Shown: positions 17,284-25,755, numbered from the stretch's first letter. The stretch: DNA of 34,003 bases from an uncultured Sphingomonadales bacterium (GCA_903839675.1 CAIMDB010000004.1:1-34003); one strand, 5' to 3'. Notes: a model not told the origin generated them from the sequence alone. Program-made: numbers and translations.

Positions 17284-17982
17284 TCAAAAGGCACGGCTGC
17301 CTCGGACTGTAATTTTCTGCGGGAAGCGCAGACCTGCCGGTGGAGGGTCTAGTCCACGAACCGACTGCAACACGGCCAGCAGAATTTGGTCGCGCTTAGT
17401 GTTGCCGCTTGAGCGGAGAATTTCGGCACGGTTAAGCTGGCCATTGCCGCCAATCCAAACAGCAAAATCAGCACTGAAAACCTGACGATTGACGCGGTCA
17501 TTATCCTGAATTTTGTCCTGCAACGCGCTGCTCAGATAGCGGCCATAAAAACCCGTCGCGACGCCGCCGCAATTCACCCCGACACAGGATCCTGATGACC
17601 CGCCGCCGCCCATGCCCCCGCCTTTGCCGGAACTTAGACCAAACGCATCGGTGCCCGCTTGCGCAGGCCCATCAATCTTCATTGGCGCTGGCTGATCGGG
17701 TGCCGGGGTGGGTTCTGGCGTTGGCGCTGGATTGTCGACCGGTTCCGGCGGTTTAACGTCGGGTTCAGGCGGTGGTGGTGGTGGTGGAGGCGGTGGTGGT
17801 GGTGGCGGAAGCATATCGACCACTGTTGGCGGTGCTGATTTCACTTCGACGCCGCGAATATCGGTCATCGCGGTATAGATGAAATAGCCCAAAGCGAGGA
17901 CGAACAGCAGCAGGCCCAGCTGCGCGAAGCGGCGGGACAGCGGGACCTTGCTGGATTGCTCGAAATCGAGGGGCTGGTTCAT
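17284..17982 (-). CDS. tonB: TonB-like energy transducer
   Basis: This 232-residue protein has the TonB plan: a short cytoplasmic N terminus, one membrane anchor (about 20-40, LGLLLFVLALGYFIYTAM), a Pro-rich periplasmic spacer with 14 consecutive prolines (59-72) followed by PEP/PTPEP repeats, a Gly-rich hinge (about 115-130), and a C-terminal domain of about 90 residues (YLSSALQDKIQDNDRVNRQ to the end) like the TonB/TolA C-terminal fold. TonB carries energy from ExbB-ExbD to outer-membrane transporters. A Cys pair CVGVNC between hinge and C-terminal domain is unusual. The gene begins 14 nt after exbD and its stop overlaps the longest reading of the porin gene. Location in the TPS operon suggests a dedicated rather than housekeeping TonB (inference). 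Confidence 0.88.
   Translation of the reverse strand: MNQPLDFEQSSKVPLSRRFAQLGLLLFVLALGYFIYTAMTDIRGVEVKSAPPTVVDMLPPPPPPPPPPPPPPEPDVKPPEPVDNPAPTPEPTPAPDQPAPMKIDGPAQAGTDAFGLSSGKGGGMGGGGSSGSCVGVNCGGVATGFYGRYLSSALQDKIQDNDRVNRQVFSADFAVWIGGNGQLNRAEILRSSGNTKRDQILLAVLQSVRGLDPPPAGLRFPQKITVRGSRAF
17767..17808. repeat. Proline-codon microsatellite (GGT/GGC-rich tract)
   Basis: Fourteen consecutive Pro codons on the minus strand, seen on the plus strand as GGT-type triplets with a few GGA/GGC variants. Slippage would change length by whole codons. Such a run normally needs EF-P for efficient translation. Confidence 0.9.
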
Positions 17983-17996
17983 GACTTTGGATTTCG

Positions 17997-18404
17997 TCAG
18001 GAAGCGGTTGGCTTACCGGTCACGAGCCCAACCTTATTGAGATCGATGCGGCGGCAGAGGTCGAGAACCTCCATGATCTTGCCATACTGAGTTACCGTAT
18101 CGCCCTTGAGAACAATAGGCACGTCAGGGTTTGCTGCCTTGGCATTGCGCAAGCGCGTCTCGAGATCTGGCAGAGTGACAGGAAAGGCATCCATGAAGAT
18201 CTGACCCTGATCATTCACGGTAATCGCAACAGTCTTCGGTTGGACGAGGCTTTTCGCCGCACTTGCCTTCGGCAGATCGACCTTGATGCCCTGCACAGAG
18301 GCCGTCGCCATGAGGATGAAGATCACCAGCAGCACGTACGCGAGGTCGAGCATCGGAGTGATGTTAATGTCGTCATAGGCCTTACGGCCGCCACCTACTT
18401 GCAT
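17997..18404 (-). CDS. exbD: ExbD-type proton channel subunit
   Basis: The 135-residue product is of normal length for ExbD/TolR. It has a short cytoplasmic N terminus (MQVGGGRKAYDDINITPM), one membrane helix (about 19-37, LDLAYVLLVIFILMATASV) carrying the conserved ion-path Asp at position 20, and a periplasmic domain with the usual ITVNDQGQIFMD and IVLKGDTVTQYGKIMEVLD segments. With ExbB it makes the proton-driven motor that energises TonB. The start is an ATG with AAGGAA 8 nt upstream; this site overlaps the TAA stop of the upstream exbB-type gene (TAAGGAA), so the two are translationally coupled. Confidence 0.95.
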   Translation of the reverse strand: MQVGGGRKAYDDINITPMLDLAYVLLVIFILMATASVQGIKVDLPKASAAKSLVQPKTVAITVNDQGQIFMDAFPVTLPDLETRLRNAKAANPDVPIVLKGDTVTQYGKIMEVLDLCRRIDLNKVGLVTGKPTAS

Positions 18405-18416
18405 CGCACTGGTTCC

Positions 18417-20204
18417 TTATTCTGCAGCTTCGCGGGCGTAAGCCGCATCGGCCTGCATTTCCGCGAGGCGGGTGATGAGGCGATCAATGAAAACGCGCAT
18501 GGAATCCGCAAGCGCGGAAATGCGTCCATTTAGATAGTTGTAACCAAACAGCGCTGGAATAGCGCAGGCCAGACCCGCGATCGTTGCGAGCAGGGCCGCC
18601 GCGATACCCGGCGCGATTGCGTTCACATTTACGTCGCCCGCCATTGCCACGCCGCCGAACACCGTCATAACCCCGATCACCGTGCCGAGCAGCCCGATGA
18701 AGGGGCCGCCCGAAATCGCGATGGTGAGAATGACCATCATGGAGTCGAGCTTTTGGTTCTCCTCGACATAAACGGCATCGACGGCGGCACGCATGGACTT
18801 AACCGCTTCACCGGAAAGCGGACGGGTGGCGGCTGCTTTGCGGCGCACATCAAGTTCGGCGATGCCCATTTCATAGAGACGCGCAATGGGTGAAGCCTTC
18901 TTGATGAAGGCGGCCTCTTGCGGTTTAATCCCCTCGATCTGGTCCAGCGGCACAAGGTTATCTTGCATCGCGTTGAAGCGATTATAGAACATCGCGTTCC
19001 CCTTGGCCGCAGAGTTAAGATAGCGGATCTTCCGGACCATCAGCGTGACGGCCATTGCCAACAAGATCATACAGACGCCGATAACCCCGGCGTCGATCGG
19101 TTCGAGCTTGCTGACAATGAAAGTGAGCACACCGCCGCCACTGCTCTGCTTTTCCGCCGTCTCAGCAACTAAGACGAGCTTGGTCGAAGGGCCTTCTGCA
19201 TTGGCCACAGCCATCATCATTGCTGCTGGGCGAGCAATCTTGGACAGCCGGACTTCGTCCAGCACGCCGATAAATGGTTTGTCAGTCGCACCACCAAGCA
19301 TGATCGGGCCGTCGATTGCCGGCAGCGATACAGATGCAGCACCTGCTTCCACGCCATTCACGTAAATTTTCAGCGTGGTTCCATCCGCGATGACACCGAC
19401 ATGCGTCCAATCCGCCTGCTTGACTGGGACTGTTGCCGCAGCTCTAGCACCGCCAATCGCCACGAAAGGCAGGCCGCTATTGATGCCGATCACCATTGGT
19501 CCACGCACGAAGATTGCCTGTTCACCCGCGAGTTGGTCAGGCTTCATCCACGCTGAAAACGTGAAGGGACTTCCCGCAGTCATCGCGAGCGAGGGAGTTG
19601 GGTTGATCGTCAGCCCACCTTGGCCAACAAAACGACCACCGCGACCGATTATGGAACCATCATCAACGCTGGCAGGTGCGTTGGTTGCGTTGTTGCCGTT
19701 GGCGGTCTTGTCGGCAGTCGGCTGCCCAGGACCTTCTGAGAAATGATAAACGGCCATGTAGTCTGGATCGAAACTACCCGCGACATCTTCCCCGACTGGC
19801 GCGTTCTTGTTCCCAAAATAGAGCCATATCGACTTCTTCTCACCACCATTCAAGGCCGGCACACTGATCCAGACCGTTGCGACACCGGCCTTTTGATCAT
19901 AGGTTTCAATATGATAGGGGATCGGCGTTTTATCGTCTGCATCCACAAAACGAAGATCGGCGCCGTTCTCCAAAGCTTCAGTAAAGGTGAAGTTGGCGCT
20001 ATGAAGGCGGATGAGGATTGGGGTCCGACCAATAGGGCCGCTTACATTGACGCCGGTCGTAGACGTATCGATCGTCACTTGCTTCCGATATGCCCAGTCC
20101 TTTTGCCACCAAGCGGCGGCTGGCGTCGATAACGCCAGTGACAGAAACAGGGCTAGAATTCCCCTAAACATCTGCTTGCTCCCCAAAAACTTCATTTCCT
20201 GCAT
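18417..20204 (-). CDS. DUF2341-LamG-ExbB fusion (MotA/TolQ/ExbB proton channel)
   Basis: This 595-residue protein joins a large secreted N-terminal part to an ExbB channel. Residues 1-31 form a signal peptide. About 45-140 match DUF2341 (KQVTIDTSTT, TVWISVPALNGGEKKSIWLYFGN split across the domain). About 150-335 look like a LamG/concanavalin-type lectin fold (FTFSAWMKPDQL, DWTHVGVIADGTTLKIYVNG, FIGVLDEVRLSK). A helix at about 365-392 crosses the membrane, then a cytoplasmic loop, then two helices with the ExbB/TolQ signature (GPFIGLLGTVIGVMTVFGG about 500-518; IAAALLATIAGLACAIPALFGY about 534-555). Ordinary ExbB is about 240 residues and lacks the lectin part. The ATG at 20204 overlaps the tpsB stop (TGATG). 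An alternative ATG at 20171 has a better GGGGAG site and leaves a complete signal peptide. It should assemble with the ExbD and TonB encoded next. Confidence 0.9.
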   Translation of the reverse strand: MQEMKFLGSKQMFRGILALFLSLALSTPAAAWWQKDWAYRKQVTIDTSTTGVNVSGPIGRTPILIRLHSANFTFTEALENGADLRFVDADDKTPIPYHIETYDQKAGVATVWISVPALNGGEKKSIWLYFGNKNAPVGEDVAGSFDPDYMAVYHFSEGPGQPTADKTANGNNATNAPASVDDGSIIGRGGRFVGQGGLTINPTPSLAMTAGSPFTFSAWMKPDQLAGEQAIFVRGPMVIGINSGLPFVAIGGARAAATVPVKQADWTHVGVIADGTTLKIYVNGVEAGAASVSLPAIDGPIMLGGATDKPFIGVLDEVRLSKIARPAAMMMAVANAEGPSTKLVLVAETAEKQSSGGGVLTFIVSKLEPIDAGVIGVCMILLAMAVTLMVRKIRYLNSAAKGNAMFYNRFNAMQDNLVPLDQIEGIKPQEAAFIKKASPIARLYEMGIAELDVRRKAAATRPLSGEAVKSMRAAVDAVYVEENQKLDSMMVILTIAISGGPFIGLLGTVIGVMTVFGGVAMAGDVNVNAIAPGIAAALLATIAGLACAIPALFGYNYLNGRISALADSMRVFIDRLITRLAEMQADAAYAREAAE

Positions 20205-21973
20205 CAGAACTCGCCCTTGACTGAAAAATTGACCCGCGGTTTGCCGCGGCGGCTTTCTGGACGGCTGATCAATGGAACACCGACCGTCAGATCGCCCTTG
20301 AGATGCTTGAACAGTTTGATCCGCACCCCGCCGCCTAGACTTGCGAGGCTGAACGACCCTTCCTGCTCGGGAAGCGGATCGATGACGCCCACAATGCCGC
20401 CGTCAAGAAAGGTAAAGGCGCGCAAATCGCCCACAAAACTCGGCAGGTATTGTGCTAACGAAGGACCGACCAGTTCGCTCGTTGCGGCAAAGCCACGGTC
20501 TCCGACAACTTCTGACTGATAGTAGCCACGAACTGTCGAACCGCCACCGATGCCGAACTGCTCATTGGTAACGAGATGGCTGTCCGCGAACTGGCCGGCA
20601 AAGCGCAGCACCGCACTCACATCGTCAAAAAGAATGCGCGAGTAGCTACCGTCGATGCCAATATGAGCAAAATTCTCACGGCTGCTGAAGTCCTTTAACG
20701 TAAACTGGTCTTCAGGCGTGCAGCCGGCTACACTCGCATCGAGACAGTCCAGCCGCTTTATCACCCGCAATCCAAAAGTTGCTGAGATGTTGAAATCGGC
20801 CTCCGCCTGCTCATCGGCACCGGAATATGTGTAGCCAAGTGTCATGGGGATATAGCGGATTGGCGCCTTGCTCGCGAGTTCACTGGCCACGAAGATGTTC
20901 TGGTTGAAGTTTTTAAAATCGACGCCAATCGAAAGCGCCTGATAGTTCTTTTGGCTCGGCAACCGGTACATAGCACGCAGACCAACTTGATAGCCGTCAC
21001 CCAAGACCTGCGTGCCACCTAGAGCGGCAATAGTGCTGTTCGATTTGTATCCGAATGCTACTAAAGTCCAAGGTGTTCCTAGCATTGGTGCATTGTAAGA
21101 TAACGAGATAACCGACGTTTCCTTGGGCGCCTGTGGCGTCATGATGTAAGACGCTGATAAAGTGTGACCAACGCCCCACATGTTGGTGAGGCGGGCAGAC
21201 GCGGCCATGCGCAATGGCGTCGTATTGGGGCTGTTATCGTTGTTGACGTCAAGGCTGGCGTGAAATGGCAGGCTATCTTTAACCTTGAGCTCGACGTCGA
21301 TCGCGCCAGGTTCTTTGCCGGGTTTGAACGACGGCATAACGGCTCGATCAGGGACGCGGTTGGCCTCTGCCAGATCCGATTGAAGAGCTTTCAGGTTGAG
21401 CGGTCTCCCTATCTCGACCGAGGCCAATTGATCTCGAACTGTTCGCGAGGAATGGTGCTTGGCACCGACGACACGTACTTCTCCGACAGGCGCTTCCGCC
21501 ACTCTGATCTGAATGATACCGGCGTCGAATAGAACCTTCTGCTGCGAAGGAATTTCCACTACAACAGCCTCATAACCCTTTCCGTTGTAAGCGTCTTGCA
21601 GCGCCTTTCGTGCCGCTTCGATATCATCAGAAGTCTTACCTGGTCCCGTGAAGGGGTAGACCAATCGCTCGATCTCATTGACATCCAACACTGTCGCCCC
21701 TGCCACCTCGATAACATCGACGTTGAACTGGGGAGGCGGAGCGGAATTAGGTATCGCCGCTGGATCGGAGCCTGCGGGCGCCGAACCAGCGGGATCAATG
21801 GGTGGCGCGGCATCAGTGGCTCCAACCGATGTGTCAGCACCGTTTGAGGGCCCACTTTCCTGGGCAGGCTCGGCCAAACTCTGCGCACCTGCAGGGGACG
21901 CCAACAGCAATAAAATTGCCGTCGACACCAAGCCTTCGACCATACGCCTGTTCGTGGAGAACTTAAAAAACAT
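20204..21973 (-). CDS. TpsB-type outer-membrane transporter (ShlB/FhaC/HecB family)
   Basis: This 589-residue protein is the Omp85-superfamily transporter that exports the TPS exoprotein. A signal peptide ends near residue 30 (SPAGA-QS). An Ala/Pro/Gly/Ser linker of about 50 residues follows, then POTRA1 (about 83-159, FNVDVIEVAGATVLDVNEIE) and POTRA2 (about 162-234, GEVRVVGAKHHSSRTVRDQL), then a 16-strand barrel. The conserved loop-6 motif of the superfamily is present as VRGYYQSE (481-488). The chain ends VNFSVKGEF with a C-terminal Phe. The ATG at 21973 has only a weak ribosome site. It is the first gene of the minus-strand operon and overlaps the next gene by one base. Its natural client is the giant exoprotein five genes downstream. 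Confidence 0.95.
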   Translation of the reverse strand: MFFKFSTNRRMVEGLVSTAILLLLASPAGAQSLAEPAQESGPSNGADTSVGATDAAPPIDPAGSAPAGSDPAAIPNSAPPPQFNVDVIEVAGATVLDVNEIERLVYPFTGPGKTSDDIEAARKALQDAYNGKGYEAVVVEIPSQQKVLFDAGIIQIRVAEAPVGEVRVVGAKHHSSRTVRDQLASVEIGRPLNLKALQSDLAEANRVPDRAVMPSFKPGKEPGAIDVELKVKDSLPFHASLDVNNDNSPNTTPLRMAASARLTNMWGVGHTLSASYIMTPQAPKETSVISLSYNAPMLGTPWTLVAFGYKSNSTIAALGGTQVLGDGYQVGLRAMYRLPSQKNYQALSIGVDFKNFNQNIFVASELASKAPIRYIPMTLGYTYSGADEQAEADFNISATFGLRVIKRLDCLDASVAGCTPEDQFTLKDFSSRENFAHIGIDGSYSRILFDDVSAVLRFAGQFADSHLVTNEQFGIGGGSTVRGYYQSEVVGDRGFAATSELVGPSLAQYLPSFVGDLRAFTFLDGGIVGVIDPLPEQEGSFSLASLGGGVRIKLFKHLKGDLTVGVPLISRPESRRGKPRVNFSVKGEF

Positions 21974-22117
21974 AGCGCATTCTTGATGCCGAGCGGCCCT
22001 GCCTGCATGAGGAGAAGGGACGCCGCTATCTGCGTTCTGTGAAAATTTTACGACTTTTACTTTGGTTCTGTTACATTCGGGAATTAAGGTTCAAAATGGA
22101 AAAATATTAGTCCACCA

Positions 22118-22123
22118 ATTATA
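22118..22123 (-). promoter_or_regulatory. Candidate -10 box (TATAAT) for the TPS operon
   Basis: The minus strand reads TTTATAATTGG here, a perfect -10 hexamer about 145 bases upstream of the tpsB ATG. No TTGACA-like -35 lies 16-18 bases upstream; the place is taken by the TATTGGGA repeats, as in an activator-dependent promoter. Inferred from sequence only. Confidence 0.35.
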
Positions 22124-22128
22124 AATAG

Positions 22129-22158
22129 TATTGGGATCCCTGAGTGATATTGGGACCC
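22129..22158. repeat. Direct repeat TATTGGGAyCC x2 (candidate operator)
   Basis: TATTGGGATCCC (22129-22140) and TATTGGGACCC (22148-22158) lie 19 bases start to start, about two helical turns, each ending in a small GGGA/TCCC-type dyad. Their position just upstream of the TATAAT box suits binding of a tandem regulator. Confidence 0.4.
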
Positions 22159-22372
22159 ATAATGCTTTATTTTACATCCAATATGAAATCGTATTGACGT
22201 GGACAATTTGTTCGGGTCCGATATGTGGCAGCGTAATCAGATTGGGCGCCCCAAAAGAGCAAAGTCTGCATCCGTCTCTAGTGATGATCTGCAATGATGC
22301 CTGCGGGGCATTAACGAGTGCACAAATTGGTGATGTCCGGACCGCTAACTTCCAACCTCAGGGCCTAGGCAG

Positions 22373-24097
22373 ATGTCATCGCCCTCTGCCAAGATTACGA
22401 TTCTGCCCGCGGATCAGAAGGAGTCAGCGACAGGTTTCAGGCGAGAGCCAGACTTAACAGAATTTCTATTGAATCACACGTCCCTCGGAGAAGACGCGCT
22501 TTCGCGCGTACGCCTAATTGAAGGCGAAACTGGGGACGCGCCAGACAAAATTGTAACGCGGCTCGGTCTACTTTCAGAGGATGAAATGGCCCATAGCCTC
22601 GTGACAGCGCTTGGCCTTCAACTAGTCAGCGCCAGCAGCTTCCCGGCAGAACCGCCAACCATCCCCAATTTATCATCAGCCTTTTTACGTGATCGTCGGA
22701 TCGTCCCACTGGCCTTGAGTGGTGGCCGTGTCCAGTTAGCAATGGCCAATCCATTGGATGAATCGGCAGCTGAAGGTATTGCCTTCGTTACAGGCTGCAA
22801 GGTTGACCGGCTCGTGGCACGAGGAGGTGACATAGATGCTGCGATCGAACGACTCTACCGCACAGAGCCCGCAGATAACCTTGATGAGCAGGTCGATGAC
22901 AACGACCTTGAACGCCTGCGAGACTTGGTAAGCGATGCGCCGGTGATCAGGGCAGTCAATAGGCTTATTGCCGACGCGGTCGACGCGCGGGCGTCGGACA
23001 TTCACCTTGAACCCGCAGACGACAAGCTGACTGTCCGCTTTCGTATCGACGGCATGCTGAGAGAAATGCCCGCAAAACCCTCCGCGATGCGGGCGCCCAT
23101 TATCTCTCGCATCAAGGTTATGGCCAACCTCAATATTGCAGAACGCCGCTTGCCACAGGATGGCCGATTGCGACTAACGGTGCGTGGTCATGAAATTGAC
23201 CTGCGCGTCGCGACTGCCCCGTCAATTCATGGTGAGAGTGTGGTGATGCGCATATTGGATCGCGCAAATCTGGCGCTTGACCCTGCATCGCTCGGATTTG
23301 ATGAGGCGCTTGAAGTCGCATTTCTTGCCGCGTTGCAACAGCCTCACGGCATCCTACTCGTGACGGGGCCAACCGGTAGTGGCAAGACCACAACACTTTA
23401 TGCCGCGCTGTCACACCTCAACTCAAACGAACGCAAATTGACGACGATTGAGGACCCTATCGAATATCGGTTACCCGGCGTTATTCAGTGTCAAGTGAAC
23501 CCCGGCATCGGGTTCACATTCAGCAATGCTCTGCGCTCCTTCCTCCGCCAAGATCCAGACGTGATGATGGTCGGAGAAATTCGCGACACCGAAACAGCGC
23601 AAATTGCCGTGCAAGCCGCATTGACCGGGCACCTGATCTTATCGACGCTTCACACCAATACAGCTGCTGGCGCGGTCACGCGTTTGCTCGATATGGCCGT
23701 TGAGCCATTTTTGCTGAGCTCTGTGCTGACAGGCGTGCTGGCACAACGCCTCGTTCGGCGGCTTTGTGTTCACTGCCTTACGCCCTATCGCCCTGATCCC
23801 GAGGCATTGGCGACACTCGACCTTGGGACAGAGATTGAAGACGCAGACGTTTTTTATCGCAGCTCAGGATGCGATCAATGCCGCGGGAGCGGCTATGCTG
23901 GCCGGATCGCCCTCTTTGAGTTCATTCGGATCGACCGCGACATTGCGACGCTCATCATGCAGCGTGCCGATGCGCGCCACATTGCAGATCAGGCCGCGCG
24001 CGCTGGTGCAGGCTCGCTTCGGGAAGATGGTATCCGAAAGGCACGCCTCGGGCTTACGAGCCTTGAGGAAGTCGTTCGAGTGTCGAGCGAGGATTGA
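22373..24097 (+). CDS. gspE: Type II secretion ATPase GspE
   Basis: The 574-residue product is the cytoplasmic ATPase that powers pseudopilus assembly. An N-terminal GspE/PilB N1-type domain spans about 25-160. The ATPase core has Walker A GPTGSGKTT (332-340), the Asp box around EDPIEYRL (360-367), Walker B DVMMVGEIRD (396-405) and the His box TGHLILSTLHTN (418-429). The zinc-binding tetracysteine element of GspE is present as CVHC (465-468) and CDQC (500-503). Length is slightly longer than the usual 500-570. The ATG at 22373 is preceded by AGGGCCTAGG. It is the first gene of the plus-strand operon, whereas in canonical clusters gspC and gspD come first. Confidence 0.97.
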   Translation: MSSPSAKITILPADQKESATGFRREPDLTEFLLNHTSLGEDALSRVRLIEGETGDAPDKIVTRLGLLSEDEMAHSLVTALGLQLVSASSFPAEPPTIPNLSSAFLRDRRIVPLALSGGRVQLAMANPLDESAAEGIAFVTGCKVDRLVARGGDIDAAIERLYRTEPADNLDEQVDDNDLERLRDLVSDAPVIRAVNRLIADAVDARASDIHLEPADDKLTVRFRIDGMLREMPAKPSAMRAPIISRIKVMANLNIAERRLPQDGRLRLTVRGHEIDLRVATAPSIHGESVVMRILDRANLALDPASLGFDEALEVAFLAALQQPHGILLVTGPTGSGKTTTLYAALSHLNSNERKLTTIEDPIEYRLPGVIQCQVNPGIGFTFSNALRSFLRQDPDVMMVGEIRDTETAQIAVQAALTGHLILSTLHTNTAAGAVTRLLDMAVEPFLLSSVLTGVLAQRLVRRLCVHCLTPYRPDPEALATLDLGTEIEDADVFYRSSGCDQCRGSGYAGRIALFEFIRIDRDIATLIMQRADARHIADQAARAGAGSLREDGIRKARLGLTSLEEVVRVSSED

Positions 24098-24102
24098 TCC
24101 CC

Positions 24103-25320
24103 ATGGTGATGTTCCGATATCGCGCACTGACAGGCAATGGCGCTACCGTTGGTGGCCAAATTGATGCTTTGAGCCGCACTGACGCGATCGCCAACCTAAA
24201 AAAATCTGACATGCGGCCGATCATGGTCGAAGAAGAGGCTGTTGTTGCTGGTCGCCGGGACCATCGTGCCGTCGATGGCCGATCACGTCGACTGGTTAAC
24301 AATTTCTTGTCCGAAATTGGTGTGTTACTCCGGTCAGGGCTACCCCTTGATCGCGCCTTGGCAATTGCCGTCGACAATGTCGATCAGCCACAACTGAAAA
24401 CAAGGGTCGGCGAAGTCTTGGCTGCCGTGCGGGAGGGCAAGCCTCTCTCGGCAGCCCTATCGGCGCAAAATGGGCTCTTCCCCGCCTTAGCTCCCGCAAT
24501 GAGCGAAGCAGGCGAGGCCAATGGCCAACTTGGTCAGGCGCTTGAGCGGTTGGCCCAGATGCTCGACCAGACAGAACAGCAGCGGCGGCAAGTCGCATCT
24601 GCGATGCTGTATCCAATTGCGATGTCGATTGTCGCGACCGGTGTGATGTTGCTCATGCTGCTGTTTGTGGTGCCTCAGTTCGAGCCGTTGTTCGCGACGG
24701 CTCCTGCTGGGTCCCTGCCCCCTGCCTCGGTTGCGGTCATGGCAATCAGTCGGTTTATACGGGACCACGGCCTAGTCCTTTTAGGAGGCTTGGCAGCGAT
24801 AGGATTTGCAACCCGACAGGCCCTCGCCCAAGCAGGCACAGCGCAGTGGTTTGACCGCCAAGTGCTCGATGTACCGCAAATCGGCGTGCTTATCCGAAAC
24901 ATCGAAACGGTTAGATTTTCCCGCAGTCTAGGTGCACTTCTCGATGGTGATGTTCCCCTGCCGGTGGCGCTGGAGCTCGCCCGGCGCACCATCTCCAACC
25001 GCCATTTGCAAAAGGCGATTGGCGATGTCACCGATCAGGTCCGCCAAGGCGGCGGATTGACGGCACCACTCGCCCGCACAGGCGCTCTTCCAACAATTGC
25101 GGTCAGCTTCATTCGCACGGGGGAGGAAAGTTCCGAACTTGGGCCAATGCTCGGCCGCCTCGCGACTTTGCTTGATCGGGACATAGAGACCCGGCTCGAG
25201 CGGCTTATTGCCGTCGCCACACCCGCCATCATCGTGACCCTCGGCGTGGCGGTCGCGGGGATGGTCGCATCGATTATGTCAGCAATTCTCGGCTTCAACG
25301 ATTTGGCGGTAACAAGATGA
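24103..25320 (+). CDS. gspF: Type II secretion inner-membrane platform protein GspF
   Basis: The product (405 residues) is the polytopic platform protein that couples GspE to the pseudopilus. The start MVMFRYRAL fits the family's usual opening; an in-frame TTG at 24094 overlapping the gspE stop is possible but less likely, since GAGGA lies 9 nt before the ATG. Two T2SSF repeats span about 66-189 and 267-390, each ending at membrane helices (about 171-191, 223-240, 370-394). Characteristic segments are LLRSGLPLDRAL, SEAGEANGQLGQAL and RTGEESSELGPML. It overlaps gspG by ATGA. Confidence 0.96.
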   Translation: MVMFRYRALTGNGATVGGQIDALSRTDAIANLKKSDMRPIMVEEEAVVAGRRDHRAVDGRSRRLVNNFLSEIGVLLRSGLPLDRALAIAVDNVDQPQLKTRVGEVLAAVREGKPLSAALSAQNGLFPALAPAMSEAGEANGQLGQALERLAQMLDQTEQQRRQVASAMLYPIAMSIVATGVMLLMLLFVVPQFEPLFATAPAGSLPPASVAVMAISRFIRDHGLVLLGGLAAIGFATRQALAQAGTAQWFDRQVLDVPQIGVLIRNIETVRFSRSLGALLDGDVPLPVALELARRTISNRHLQKAIGDVTDQVRQGGGLTAPLARTGALPTIAVSFIRTGEESSELGPMLGRLATLLDRDIETRLERLIAVATPAIIVTLGVAVAGMVASIMSAILGFNDLAVTR

Positions 25321-25748
25321 TTAAGAATAGAAATAGTGGAAACCAAGAAGCTGGTTTTACGCTTTTGGAGTTACTGGTGGTGCTTGCTGTTCTCGGCATG
25401 CTCTATGCAATCGTCGGGCCTCAGGTGATCAAGTATTTGGGCAGTTCGAAGGCCCAAGCGGCATCGGTCCAGGTCAAGAATGTAGATGCGGCTATGAAGC
25501 TCTTCCGCCTTGACGTCGGGCGGTATCCATCAACGAAGGAGGGCCTTAATGCGCTTGTCGCTCAACCCGCTGGGTCCACCACTTGGAACGGCCCATATCT
25601 GCCGAACGCCGCAGCGTTGAACGACCCTTGGGGTCGCTCTTATCAATATGCCAATCCCGGCAAGCATGGCGAAATCGATATCTTTTCGCTTGGCTCGGAC
25701 GGCGTCGAGGGCGGGTCCGGCGAAGCGCAGGACGCGGGTAACTGGTAA
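25317..25748 (+). CDS. gspG: Major pseudopilin GspG
   Basis: This 143-residue protein is the main subunit of the T2SS pseudopilus. It has the class III leader with cleavage after Gly13 (QEAG/FTLLELLVVLAVLGML), Glu at +5, and a hydrophobic helix. The globular part has the major-pseudopilin hallmarks YPSTKEGLNAL, NDPWGRSYQYANPG and IFSLGSDGVEGG, the last being the calcium-binding loop region. The start is the ATG of the ATGA overlap with gspF. Processing needs a GspO/PilD prepilin peptidase, which is not in the window. Confidence 0.97.
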   Translation: MIKNRNSGNQEAGFTLLELLVVLAVLGMLYAIVGPQVIKYLGSSKAQAASVQVKNVDAAMKLFRLDVGRYPSTKEGLNALVAQPAGSTTWNGPYLPNAAALNDPWGRSYQYANPGKHGEIDIFSLGSDGVEGGSGEAQDAGNW

Positions 25749-25755
25749 ACTGACA

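Larger units (their letters stand above)
21974..22372. promoter_or_regulatory. Divergent regulatory region between TPS and T2SS operons
   Basis: No credible gene lies in this AT-rich stretch of 399 bases, which must drive both operons. It contains a perfect minus-strand TATAAT (22118-22123), a pair of direct repeats TATTGGGAyCC (22129-22140 and 22148-22158) set 19 bases apart, and further CCAAT/ATTGG boxes near 22115 and 22178. A plus-strand TTGACG occurs at 22194-22199 with no good -10 at 17 bases. Regulation of both operons from the same sites is possible. Confidence 0.55.

Noticed and set aside
22194-22216. TTGACG as -35 of a T2SS promoter
   Set aside because: No acceptable -10 hexamer lies 16-18 bases downstream, so I did not list it as a promoter.
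22131-22457. Small plus-strand frame upstream of gspE
   Set aside because: It overlaps the start of gspE by 85 bases, lacks a ribosome site and resembles no protein; the region is better read as regulatory.
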